Source of the DNA: Catenaria anguillulae PL171
Taxonomy: Eukaryota > Blastocladiomycota > Blastocladiomycetes > Blastocladiales > Catenariaceae
Direction: 5' to 3'
Length of the DNA: 64,000 bases
NCBI GenBank assembly: GCA_002102555.1
Contig: MCFL01000013.1
Coordinates: 124,001 to 188,000, forward strand
The notes under the pieces were generated by a model, which saw only the letters and a list, made by a program, of their open reading frames with translations, was not told the DNA's origin and did not search any database. Shown here piece after piece: positions 24,291-35,333 of the stretch; within the stretch, counting starts at the first letter, position 1, and every line of letters begins with the position of its first letter. Made by a program: the position numbers and the translations under genes.

Positions 24291-25623
24291 ATGATCCCTT
24301 TTCGCTTACACATTACGCTTCTCATGCTCACGCTCTTGTCGAGTCTCTCTGTTCCTGGTGCCGACGCATGGGGCCCTGAAGGCCATCGAGTCGTCGCCAC
24401 GATTGCTTATAGTAAGCTGGTTCCCAAGGCCAAAGCCGCGGTCGACGCCATTCTGCCTGGACTCAACTTTACAACCATTGAGGACGCCAGTACGTTCCCG
24501 GACGAAATCGCTCGCACTCCGGCAAGAGCGCATACAAGCAAGTACCATTTCGTCAACGTGTATGTCGATTTTTTTCTTTCATTGTGCTTAACCTGTGAAT
24601 TCATCACTTGGTCTCCTCCATTCTCATCCAATTCAGAAAGGACTCGCCAACGGAAGGAGTATGTGGGGCTTTGGATTTAGGACGGGACTGCCCAACCGCC
24701 GGCTGTATTATAACTGCCATTGCCAAGGCTGCTTTCGTGCTCTCCTCCAAAGACTTGCAAAAGCGGGCTCCTCAGTACGGCTATACGCGGCGCCCAGTGT
24801 ACGATGGCTGCGGGAACCGCTTGCGTGGTCGCGAGGCAAAGTCCACCCCGACCGACTCAGATGCAGCACTTGCCAACCCGGGCGCATCGAGCTCAAGTGC
24901 CACACAGCCTGCAGCCGGATCGACAGGCTCGACCAACAGTGAACCGCTGCCCGATATTGACATTCGCTTGAAGGCTGAAGCATTGGCCTTTGCAATTCAC
25001 CTCGTTGGTGATGTTTCGTATGTCTCTCTTGCGGTGCCATTCAGAGCTTTTCAGGTGTCGTGGTAACTGATTCTTGCTGTGACAGGCAACCGCTACACGC
25101 CAGCGACTTCAAGAAAGGATCCAACGACGTGACAGTCAACTTTGAAGGTGTTGCGACCAATCTCCACTTTGTGTGGGACTCCAGGGTACCGTCAACTTAC
25201 TTTTCCCACTCGTTCTGCATGCATTGAATGCCTATGCTTCTCACTTGCACGTCCTCAACCGTGCCTCAACAAAAGGTCATCCGCAAAACCATCGTAACCG
25301 ACCACAGTAACGACACGTCTGCGTGGGTCAAATCGCTTCTTGCCCTACCGATTCAGCCCGAGCAGGTGACTGGCGCCAGGTGCGCGGCCGATTTGGCCGG
25401 TGGCGCCGACCTTGAAAAAGTCGTCCAGTGCGCAAGCGAGTGGGCACAGGACTCTGCATCCATGGTGTGCAAGGACGTTTACCGCCAGGGCTTCAATTTA
25501 GGCGTGGATCTGACAGCCGAGGTCGGGTCGGCATACTACAAGCAGGTCAAGGCGCAGGTCAACGAGCAGGTTCTCAAGGCTGGCCTACGACTAGGAGTCT
25601 TTTTGAACTCTTTATTGAACTAG
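24291..25623 (+). CDS. Secreted S1/P1-type zinc nuclease B, short insert
   Basis: Paralogue of its neighbours on both sides. Four exons: 24291-24559, 24637-25017, 25086-25185 and 25276-25623, giving 365 residues. The signal peptide ends ADA and Trp27 becomes the mature N-terminus. Zinc-site motifs are WGPEGH, FPDEIAR, YHFVNV, IHLVGD, QPLH and LHFVWD, so the site looks complete. The insert is only about 60 residues, Ser/Ala/Thr rich, and has no YGKRP unit, but keeps the dibasic LQKR followed by RRPVYDGCG. Two introns, after GDVS and after VWDSR, are absent from A and C; the first intron is shared by all three at the same codon and phase. Nearest to the ordinary fungal S1/P1 size. Confidence 0.92.
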
Positions 25624-26608
25624 TTGTCGTTGAATGTGTTTGTGTTCCGTGGCTGGTCCATTGCGAACATGATACGTCGATCTTATCAATCAAACTATGT
25701 ATCATTTTATGTTTTGTCGTTTGCTTCAGAATCTGAGTCGAGATGCCATTAGCTTGACCAAGTCCCTGCTCCAGTTCGTTCACCAGAGTCCATACATTGC
25801 CGAATCATGGGCAACATCTACACTATTTGCCATCTTGCGGCAGTGGACATGATCATGAACAATTCCCAAGGTTGTTCGTCATGGCTTTTCCTTCGTATCC
25901 TGGCTTGACGTTACCCTCGTGAGCGGGCAACATTTGACCCCAGATTCTTTACGTGGGCACGGTTGGACACGTTTCGGACAAGCTCCTGGGATCGCCTTTT
26001 GGAAGGGATCGCAACACTGACGCCACCAGCCCGCGAACTCTCTTCATCGTCAGGCATCAATGCCCATGCATGCGCGCGGCGACCATATACGCATGTACGT
26101 ATACTGAAAACTTCGGAGAATCGAAAGGGACATCACAAGAAACAACGTTGGTTTGTGAAACGTTCGAGCGGGCGCTCTTCAGATGCAGGGTCAAGAACAA
26201 CCATGCAGTCTTTCCGTTTCATGTGCCAGCTCGACTGGGCAGGGCTGCTTTCTTTCTCCACCACTCGGCACTCACTGACTCGCTGCAGCTGTACGTACAT
26301 ATGTGCCAACAGCATGTACCACTTGATACTGTAACCCTGCCCGCGAGTGGCAACGGAAGAGATCGGAGAGATCGTGAAATGTGTGTCGGAGTTGTACTCT
26401 AATTATGGCCCTGCTCAACCGTCCTGTCGGAACAGCTTGCAGTCTGCCGAGCAGTCATCGCAACGGAGATCCAACCACTTTGTGACAAGTCGGTTACAAG
26501 TACAAAATGACATCGCCGCCCACATCCCATGGTTTTCCTTTCTTCAGTCGAATCAACCCATAGAGCCCCGTAGACGAACAAATCACCAACACTTTCCTCA
26601 TTTTCATC
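25624..26608. other. Intergenic stretch between nucleases B and C
   Basis: About 985 bases without a recognisable gene. The last tens of bases before nuclease C resemble the leader of nuclease A (both contain CCCATAGA/CCCACCATAGACGA followed by TCACCA), which fits tandem duplication including the promoter-proximal region. Confidence 0.45.
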
Positions 26609-28580
26609 ATGGCCAACTTCAAACTCCTGGCCATTCTTGCCTTCACTGCTGTCGTCGCCAACCTTTCTGAGCCCGTTGCGGCTTGGGGCGAAGAAGGCCA
26701 TCGCGCTGTCGCACGAATCGGATACAGTTTGCTCACGCCCAAAGCCAAGGCAACTGTCGATGAATTGCTCAAGGCGGGCAATTACACGCTCGACTCGGCA
26801 GCGACATGGCCCGATACGATTCGCAAGACGATTCCTCGCTATTCAACCTCGGGAGAGTGGCATTACATTGACGCGTATGTTTCTCTATCATCTTTCCCAC
26901 CCACCACTTGTTTCTGACGTGCTTGAGACACACCATAGGCATGACAACCCGCCCGAGGGTAACTGCGCCGCAGTGGCTTACCCTGGTGATTGCCCTGAAG
27001 GCCGCTGCATCATTTCTGCCCTCGCCAAGGCCGCCTTCATTTTGGCCGACACAAAGCCCGTGCTCGCAAAGCGCAACCTCAAGTCTCGCCCGACGTTTGA
27101 CAAGTTTGGCCGTCCGATCCCGCAGCTTCCCGAAGAACAACCAGCGGAGCAGCAGCAACAGCACTCGCCCGAGGAGCAGCAGAAGTCTGTCTACCCGGAA
27201 ACGCCCAACTCGGCAGATGAGCCCGTCGCAAAGGAGCCCGAAACCAAACACCCTGAGCCCAAGCCGGCCGTCATCATTGGCAAACACAAGAAGAAGTGTC
27301 GCCCCCGTCGCAAGCACACGACCACCGCCGTGGTTGCCGTGGAACTGACTCAGGGTCTTGAGCCAACCAAGATTGTTGACATGCCCACGGAGCCTGGCAA
27401 GCAAACCCAAGTTGTCGTTGACGAGCGTGCTCCCGACACGCCGCAAACGCCGACCCAAGTTGCCGAACAGCCAGCGGCCAGCAACCCACAACAGCCGACG
27501 CAACCGTGCGAACAGCCAACGGCGATTGTCCCCAAGCCGTACCAACCTCAAGAGCCGGCTCAAGTCATTGTGGACGTTCCTTCGAAACCCAAGCCGTCGA
27601 CCGATGTTGAACCCAAGCCACATGAACCGACCAAGACCCAGATTGCCGAGTCCCAACAGCCGACCGCGACGGAACCGTTTGAAGGCGACCAGGACCAAGG
27701 TCCTCATCAAGGCGAGCCGACCGCGACAGGTGCGCCTGCCGAGGGTCAATGTACCACGACCTACTATTACGGCAAGCCGGGCAAGCATACCAAGACCATT
27801 ACTACCACAACTACTTGCGGCGGCGGTGCATCGGAAACGGTCGCTCCCCCCTCTTCAAGTGAAAGTGCTACTTTGACGTCCGCTGTTCCCACGACTGCCT
27901 CGGCCAGCGGCACCACAACGTCAGTTTCCGCTTCGTCTTCGCAAACCACGACCTTCACCTCGGTTGCCTCGACAACCGCATCCGCGACGTCCTCGACATC
28001 GGTATCGGCAACCACCACCACCACCACGGCAACGGCAACGGCCAGCCCAATCCCGAACCCGAATCCGAACGAGCCGCACCCTATCATCAACATTGGCTCC
28101 AAAGCCGAAGCATTGTCGTTTTTGATCCACTTTTCCGGCGACATCAGCCAGCCCGAGCACACGTCGGGCTACTTGCGCGGCGGCAACGGGTTCAACGTGA
28201 CGGTCAATGGTAAGCGTTCCAACCTGCATTCTGCATGGGACGGGGCGTTCATTCGCGAGTCGATTGCCAAGGATTTCGGTGGCAAGTGGGACGCGTGGGT
28301 GGACCATCTGCAAAAGCAGGCACTGACGGCCGATGAGGCCAGAAACATTGCGTGCGGGTCAAAGTTGACAGGAACGGATGTTGGCGCAACGGAAAAATGC
28401 ACACTGGATTGGGCGCAGGACACGGTCAAGTTTGTGTGTGGCACCGTGTTCCAGGGAATCAAGGACGGCGATGAGGTGCTGGGCGGCGAGTATTACAAGA
28501 AGAGCTTGGAGGTGACCAACCGGCAAATCATCAAGGGCGGACATCGCATGGCGGCGGTTCTCAACAAGTTGTTTGGTTAG
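26609..28580 (+). CDS. Secreted S1/P1-type zinc nuclease C with long Pro/Thr insert
   Basis: Third tandem paralogue, exons 26609-26874 and 26939-28580, 635 residues. The signal peptide ends VAA and Trp26 is the mature N-terminus. Motifs are WGEEGH, ATWPDTIR, WHYIDA, IHFSGD, QPEH and LHSAWD. All expected ligands are present, but the usual Leu of QPLH is Glu here and the helix before it reads FSGD rather than FVGD or FIGD, so activity may differ. The insert is about 330 residues, the longest of the three: Glu/Gln/Pro-rich, then a basic KKKCRPRRK patch, Pro/Gln/Glu repeats, and a Thr/Ser mucin-like end likely to be O-glycosylated. The dibasic VLAKR before the insert is kept. Confidence 0.9.
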
Positions 28581-28917
28581 TCTGCATGCTTGGTTGTGAG
28601 AAGTTTTGCGCAGTTTATTTGTACCCATATCGCACCTGTTTTCGTATTGCACTGCACCTACATAGTCATTGAATGCACGTTCACATGCTTGCACTCAGAC
28701 CATCTTCCTGCGTCCCGATCCCATCGGCGGGCATTTGTCTCCTGTGGTGGTCGTTGGCACTGTCGTTGGCACTGTCGCTGGCATGAACATGAGCATGAGC
28801 AGAGAGCCAGAACAAGGGCATGACATATGTATGAACATCCAGTAAATATATCCATGCACGCTCACAGTACACGCTTTCCTATATATAACGACCCTTTGAA
28901 ACGCTATCATCGACGCC
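28581..28917. other. Intergenic stretch with small tandem units
   Basis: About 340 bases between nuclease C and PTPA. Around 28745-28800 there are two GTCGTTGGCACT units followed by two or three ATGAGC-like units. No gene seen. Confidence 0.5.
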
Positions 28918-30230
28918 ATGGCCACCCGCATCCCTGGCCTCACGGGCCCGATCCCAACCGCCGGCGGCACCCCCGTCCACCCATCTCTCCTCGCCAAATC
29001 CGGTGCGACGGCCGCCCTGCCGCCGCCCACCCACTTTCCGCTCGCCCAAATCACCCGGCGGCCAATCCAACCCGCCACCGCCTGCCAGTCCCCGGACCGC
29101 TTTATTCTGCGCGGCGAAGACGTTGCCCCCTGGCTCCAATCCGAGCGTTTGTGCGCATCATGTGGTTCATCTTGGCAGTCAACGCCGCGTGTGCAAACCT
29201 GACGTGTGCCCAGGCAAAGCTGTTGCTGACGACACATGCCCCAGAGGAGGCACAGGTGCGTGTGCAGCGAATTGTCGCAATGATTGAAACCCTGGACAAA
29301 TGGGTCGATGAGGTGCCGCCTGAGCCAATGGCCAGGGGTAGGTTTGGGAACAAGGCGTTCAGGGTGTACCAAGAGAGGTTGGGGAAACGGGTGGGTGAAC
29401 TCATGCATGCGATCATGGACGGATATCCTGCAGAAAGTGACGAGGAGCAAAGGTCCGCGTCAAACGCTGCTGCAAACGACGAGCTGGCTGCATATCTCTT
29501 GGATGCGTTTGGCAATGCCACACGAATCGATTACGGGTCGGGCCACGAATTGGCATTCGTGTTCTTTATGGGTGGGCTCGAGCTTCTTGGGTACTTTGGG
29601 CGAGACTTGCGGTCGAACGAGTCGCAAGATCGGGCAGTGCTGGCGGCGCTGGGCTTGGTCGTGATGCCAAAGTACTTGGATCTGGTGCGCAAGTTGCAGC
29701 GGACCTACTCTCTGGAACCTGCCGGGTCACATGGGGTGTGGGGGTTGGACGATTTCCAGTTTTTGCCATACTTGTGGGGAAGCGCACAGTTGTTGGGTAC
29801 GCATCGCAGACGTGCAACTTGTTGTTGACACTCAACTTATCGCGTTGCTTTCCCCTCAGATCACAAGCACATCAAACCCGGCGTCGTGACAGACAAGGAG
29901 CAAGTCTCGCACTTCGCCAAGGAATACCTGTACTTGTCTTGCATTCATTACATCCACGAGGTACGATTTCTGGATGCCTGTCCGTCCAATGTATCCACAC
30001 TGCTCACTTTGGCACTGTCTTGTGCTTCTGCGCTATGGTAGACCAAGCAAGGGCCCTTTTTCGAGCATTCGCCCATGCTGTTTGACATTTCCGGGGTCCA
30101 ATTCTGGTCCAAAGTCAATGGCGGAATGACCAAGATGTTTGTGGCCGAGGTCATGTCCAAGTTTCCCATTGTGCAACACATCAAGTTTGGGTCGCTGTTT
30201 CCGTTTCGACGCATCGACGACCAGCAGTAG
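28918..30230 (+). CDS. PTPA: PP2A phosphatase activator (PTPA), peptidyl-prolyl isomerase
   Basis: Activator of the protein phosphatase 2A catalytic subunit, with prolyl isomerase activity; yeast Rrd1/Rrd2 are the references. Exons are 28918-29796, 29860-29960 and 30042-30230. Family motifs are [22 protein letters not shown], the very conserved [20 protein letters not shown], then [32 protein letters not shown] and VQHIKFG. The first 75 residues are Pro/Ala rich. Exon 1 needs one -1 correction near 29143-29147, at the junction of WLQSE and AFVRIMWF; with it the protein is 389 residues. As printed, the first frame ends at residue 94. Which of the two yeast paralogues it matches cannot be settled here. 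Confidence 0.93.
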
Positions 30231-30260
30231 TGTATTGTGTTTCTTGGTTCCCGGCATTTG

Positions 30261-30296
30261 TAATCGTAATCGTCATCGTCATCGTCATCGTAATTG
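30261..30296 (+). repeat. Hexanucleotide tandem repeat (TMATCG)n
   Basis: Two TAATCG units followed by TCATCG units and a last TAATTG, downstream of PTPA. Perfect or near-perfect hexamers; no coding role is likely. Confidence 0.8.
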
Positions 30297-30324
30297 TATT
30301 CGCTCGCCGCTTGTGCGCTGTGCT

Positions 30325-30348
30325 GGTCATGGTCATGGTCATGGTCAT
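30325..30348 (+). repeat. Hexanucleotide tandem repeat (GGTCAT)4
   Basis: Four exact GGTCAT units, about 30 bases after the neighbouring hexamer array, between PTPA and COG3. Confidence 0.85.
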
Positions 30349-30515
30349 GTATGTATTCAAATCTTGGGATTCTGCTCCATGTCTCCAAGGCTATATATGT
30401 CGTCAATACACGGTTCGTTGGTCACGATCACCTCTGTAGTTGTCCTTGCAGCCAGAACAAGAACACAGTGTACTCAGGACTCGAGCTCAGACTGAAATGA
30501 AATCTCAATTAAGCA

Positions 30516-33120
30516 ATGGACGGCTCCTACGTACAACCACAAGCAAGGCGAAGAGGCCCTACGCACCCGTCTTCCCCGACTCCGGGATCACCTGCGGCAA
30601 GTGCGGCCTCCCCCGCCCAAACCGCCGCCGTGGACTGGGACCGTGACGTGCCATTGACTGACGCCCAAGTCGATGTGTTTCTTGCCCTCGAGGAGGCTGC
30701 CGTCGACCCATTCTTCACACTGGGCATTGATCCGACACAAGCAGCCCATCATGGTGCCGGCGAAGCCGCCGCAGGCGAGGACCCTGTCGCCATGCTCACG
30801 TCGCAGTTGGCGACCTTGGGCGCCGCCAAAGTCGCTGCGTCGCCTTTGCCGCCGACACATGCGTTCAACCGTCACCTTAACAGCCTGCAGGCCAATGTGG
30901 CGGCCGTCTCGGCCCTCAAGTCCCATCTCCACCACACTTCCAAACTCATCTCCGAACTGGATACGCACACTTCCAAGCTCACCTCGACCCATGCCCAAGT
31001 GCAATCCTCAACCGATCGACTCATGCGCGACAAGGCCGAAATCGAGCGCATTGCGTCTGAAATCGAAGCCCACTTGGACCACTTTTCGTACCTCGAAGAA
31101 TTTGCCTCCTGGGTTGCCCAATCGCCTCTTCCGCTCGACAATCACAACGAGGTCAAACAAGTGCTCGCCCGCGCCGACACGTGCCTGGCGTTCATGACGA
31201 CCAACGCCCATTTCACGGATGCCGCCCTGTACGGCACGCGGTTCCGGCAGTGCATGACACGTGCCCTGATGGCCGTACGCAACCACATTGTGAACGCCCT
31301 GCGATCCGTGACGCTTGCCCCCGCAGGCAGCGGTGGCGGCAACGGCGCCATGGCATCACAGGTCGACATCTCGTCGTTGCCGCCAAAGGATGCGCTCATC
31401 ACATTGCTTGCCACCTGTCAAACATCGCACGCCGCGCTTGCCCTGCGTGATGCGTGCCAGCGACTCGCGCCCGTCATGGACGAGTTGACGAGGCGGTGCA
31501 AGGACCATCCAGAGTATCATGCCCTGCGAACCGAGTGCGTCATGGCGTACTTTACTGTTCGCTGGCAAGTAGTTGGGCCTGTCGTGGACCAAATGCTCAC
31601 GTGTATCAAGCGACTTGAGGCAGAGGCGGATCCAACGTTGAAACACGAGGTGTTGGTGCAGCAGGTGGAGATGACCAGTTCCGGGCTGGTGACCTTGGTC
31701 GAGGAAGAAAAGAGCGAGTTTGCGCGACTGTTTGGAAGTGACCACGTGAGTGACATGGAGTATGTTTCCATTGATTTGCCTGGATTTTGCTGGGGTGATC
31801 GTTCAGCTTACCATTCACGTTGACATTGACAGCCCTTTGATTGAAAACATTACTTCTCCCATCAACTCCTACTTCCGCCCGCTCGTCCTCTCCTCCTCGT
31901 CTCTCCCAACACTATCACAAATCTGCTTCACCTTGCTCCCTCCGCCGGCCGTGCCCGGCCTACCTGCGCCGTCACCGGTCCTCCTTGCCTCGCTCCTCTC
32001 TGATGCGCAACACCGGCTCGTCTTCCGCTCGCAGCACTTTCTCGCTGCCACCTTGGGCCCCGTTGGTTCCTCGGAATACTCGACCGACATGCGCGAACTC
32101 GTATGCCAAGTCCTCGCATGCCTCAACGGCAGCGTTGCCGACGAAGTTGTCCAAGTGATTGCTCAGGATTGCGTACCGCTGCTAGTTCAACGCGTGCTTG
32201 CGACAAAAACGGCGGGCCCGGCGCCGCCCGCGGTCGGTGTGGCGGGCGAGTCGGCGATTAGCAAGCGCAGAGGATCGATGAGTGCTGGCTTGTCCATGAT
32301 TGATACGGCCATTGCTGGTGGTGCCGGGTCCAATGGCACGGACCTCTCGTTGCTTGAGTTGCAGTTGTTCCGGGTACATGAGCTCGCCAAGGTCTTGGAC
32401 ACGGTGCAAGAGGTGCCCGCACTCAACCGACCGACCACCATGAGCGACCCGTCCGCGCACCATCACGACCACCAGCACCAAGTGGACGGGCGACAGGGTG
32501 GTACGCTCACGCCCGGCGGCGGCGCGTCGATTCAAGACCTGTTGGCCGTTGCCAACAATGCCCGCATTGCCTCGTCGTCATCACTGCTGGGCTCCATGCT
32601 CGGGCTCGACCCGTCCACGTCCCCGTCGCCAACCGCATCTAATCCACGCGACGGGCCGCCGCCCACACTTGCGTCTTCGGTCGACGCCGCACTGCACCGC
32701 GCGCGCGACGATTTGCTGCTTGACCGCGTGCACGCGTGCACGTATCAACTCAAACGCTTTCTTGTGCGCGTCGCATCCATCGGTGCCGACCAGATCGACC
32801 CGGCGCAGCAAACGTGGGCAAGCAAAGACGCATTGTTGCAGCTGGCTCGCGAGTGGCATTCGGGCGCAGAGATGGAGCTCAAGGTGACACATGCGCGGGT
32901 CCAGGCGTACTTGAGCGATGTACCCGTTGCCCGGTTGATGGTGCTCCGGCCATTGGTCGAGAGTGTGGCTGTTGTGTACCGGGATTTCGTCACGCAAGTG
33001 GCCAGGATTCACGGCGGTGGGGTTGGAGCTGGGCAGGCCAAGGAAGAGAGTGCCTTCTGGGCTGGGTTTATGAGCGTCGAGGCATGCGTGCGGTGGGTGC
33101 AGCAGACGGTTTGCGTGTGA
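30516..33120 (+). CDS. COG3: Conserved oligomeric Golgi complex subunit 3
   Basis: Subunit of the COG lobe A tethering complex that receives retrograde vesicles at the Golgi (Sec34 in yeast). Two exons, 30516-31759 and 31833-33120, give 843 residues. The intron (73 nt) has a GTATGT donor; an earlier GTGAGT at 31745 is out of phase. The N-terminal half has the helical Sec34 pattern: a long heptad region (LKSHLHHTSKLISELD), then FLEEFA-like YLEEFASWV, ADTCLAFMTTNAHF, TDAALYGTRFRQCMTRAL. The second half has NSYFRPLVL and long low-complexity loops of Ser, Ala and His (SAHHHDHQHQ) not usual in relatives. Assignment rests on the first half; the loops make the C-terminal part harder to align. Confidence 0.85.
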
Positions 33121-33996
33121 CGGAGGCCGAACATTCTTTGGCAGCGACATCAATAGATTAGCTTGTGTTTCACGGTCCAGGCGCCACATTCATGCCAGAC
33201 ATTCAAGTCGAACCGAGTAGTTCGCAAGTAACTGGCAGATCTTTCCTTCCCGGCACATACCAAAGGTAAGAAATCTCCATGTTATTCATACTTGCATGAA
33301 AACCCTTCCATGTTTCCCGCCATCACGAATTGCATCAATCCGAACGAATCTTTTTGGGCTCAACACAATCCCCACTCGAACTTGTTGGTGATGGAACCGT
33401 GCGCATCGACCGGGCCTGTCGTCCAATCGGATCCATGATGCATGATTTCTGGCTGGCGTCGAGTTGATGCATGCGGACCTGAGTTGACGACGACCACACG
33501 GTGGATGCTTTCGTTCTTGCCAACTGAGCCCAGTGGAAGCCAGAAGGTCAGCATTGACGGCCGTGTCGATGCGTTGGCCTCATGATAGAGGATGCGGCGG
33601 AGATGAGGACGTCGACGAGCTTCCTAGGTTTGCGAATTGTGTGGAGGAGAAAGGAGGTTGCTGCAGGAGGAAAGTGCCAGGCTTGAAATGTTGTACTTGC
33701 ACTACACATTTATGCTTCATGGTTCTGCCCCTCCTCAATTAAGCACCTCAACTGCCGGGGGCAGACACAGTGAGGCAAAGGCCCTGGCAGACAGGAAACA
33801 GCAGAATGCAAGGAGAGGAACCGCGAGCACGTGTATGATACCCAGACCTCGACTCACACAAGAAAAAAAGCGGGGCGAAAGAGACACGCAACACAAAAGG
33901 GAACGCAAGACTCACTCGTGACGAGCGTGCAAACTTCCACACACAACTCCCCAACCTGTGAATCGTGAAATCCGCCAAGCACACAAACACCCTCAC
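33121..33996. other. Region downstream of COG3 containing the left inverted-repeat arm
   Basis: About 875 bases between convergent COG3 and RPL17. Its first half is the left inverted-repeat arm (listed separately); the second half is purine-rich and has no recognisable gene. Confidence 0.5.
33172..33533 (+). repeat. Inverted repeat flanking RPL17, left arm
   Basis: The reverse complement of this segment matches 34976-35333 over about 350 bases. The inner 280 bases, from GGTAAGAAATCTCCATG to CCAACTGAGCCCA, are very similar (few mismatches and 1-4 base gaps); the outer 70 bases are more diverged. No open frame is conserved between arms without shifts, so it looks non-coding. Confidence 0.85.
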
Positions 33997-34839
33997 TTAG
34001 TTTTGGGCACGGAGAGCAGACTTGGCCTTGATGATGGCCGTCTTCTTGGTGATCTTCTTGACCTTGGGGGCCTTGGTGTCAACCTCCTGCGAGTCAGCCT
34101 CGGCAACGATCAACTCAATGTGGCAGGGGTGCGACTGGTAGGGGTTGATACGGCCGTGGGCACGGTAAGTGCGACGACGCATCTTGGGGGCCTGCTGGAC
34201 CTGAATGTGCTTGATAACCAAGTTGTCGGCATCGAGCTCCTTGGCCTTGGCGTTGGCCTCGGCGTTCTTGAGGAGGTCAAGAAGGAACTCGGCAGACTTG
34301 ACGGGCCAGCGAGCCTGGGTCGTGTTCCACTCGTTGGCTTGAGCGGTACGGCCGACACCACCGTTGAAGCGGCGGAAGGGGACGGCGCGCTTGTGCTCCT
34401 TGACGTCGTTGAGGAAGGCAACGGCCTTCTTCAAGTTCATGCCGGAGATGGTCGCGGCGGCTTCGCGGGTGTTCTTGAACGAGACACGGAGGTACTCGCC
34501 GCGAGCCTTGGCGGCTGTGGTGAGAAATTAATCGATTGAGTTGGGGGTACGGCGCAATCGTGTCGTTTGAACAGTTGCGTTGCGTGAAAATTGGATCGTG
34601 TGGGTGGGTTGGTTTGTGCCGCGATTGTGCGAAGGTGACAATTGAGTTGAGTTTGATTCGTTGTACGGCGACATGCGAAAAGGTGGGTGACAAAGGTGCA
34701 GAGTGACGGGGTGCAAAGTAGAGGTCAGCACATGTTCGTCGGGCACTGCAGTGGGTCCAACGTTGGAAGTTGTGAACTAGCTGGGAAAAGACGACGCACT
34801 CTTGGTGGGGTTGGCGGGGGTGGCCGAGTAGCGAACCAT
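33997..34839 (-). CDS. RPL17: 60S ribosomal protein L17 (uL22)
   Basis: Component of the large ribosomal subunit lining the exit tunnel. Exon 1 (34839-34800) encodes only [13 protein letters not shown], exon 2 (34514-33997) the rest; total 185 residues. The 285-nt intron (GTGCGT...CACAG) is the longest in the window, as is common for first introns of ribosomal protein genes. Landmarks are [47 protein letters not shown], the near-invariant [18 protein letters not shown] and SHPCHIELI. Codon use is strongly biased to C-ending codons, fitting high expression. The gene sits exactly between the arms of a 360-base inverted repeat, with its start 137 bases from the right arm. Confidence 0.97.
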
Positions 34840-34975
34840 TGTGATGAATTATCTTTGCAAGAGTACAAGAAATACAAAGAGAAGCGATGGTCAGACGATG
34901 GTCAGCACAAAGAGTTTGAGAGGACGACGGTTATGGTTGCGACTTGCGAGACAAGCCGACACGACACGATGGGTG

Positions 34976-35333
34976 GGCTCAGTTGGCGAGCATTTTCGCA
35001 TCCACCGTGTGGTCGTCGTCAACTCAGGTCCGCATGCATCAACTCGCTGCCAGCCAGAAATCTGCATCATGGATCCGATTGGACGACAGGGCCGGTCGAT
35101 GCGCACGGTTCCATCACCAACAAGTTCGAGTGGCAATTGTGTCGAGCCCAAAAAGATTCGTTCGGATTGATGCAATTCGTGATGGCGGGAAACATGGAAG
35201 GGTTTTCATGCAAGTATGAATAACATGGAGATTTCTTACCTGTGGTATTGCCGGAAGGAGGGGCCTGTCAGTTGCTTGCGCACGACTCGGTCGAAGTTCA
35301 GATGTGAGTGGTCAATGTGGCGTTGGTACGGAT
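34976..35333 (-). repeat. Inverted repeat flanking RPL17, right arm
   Basis: Reverse-complement partner of 33172-33533. It lies directly upstream of RPL17, so part of that gene's promoter region is within or beside this arm. The loop between the arms is about 1.44 kb. Confidence 0.85.

Noticed and set aside
26769-27788. Reverse-strand frame of 339 codons opposite nuclease C
   Set aside because: Composition is Leu/Arg/Gly repeats mirroring the Pro/Gln/Glu insert; no domain.
31746-31750. GTGAGT donor for the COG3 intron
   Set aside because: Its phase does not fit the acceptor at 31832; the GTATGT donor 14 bases later restores the frame and total length.
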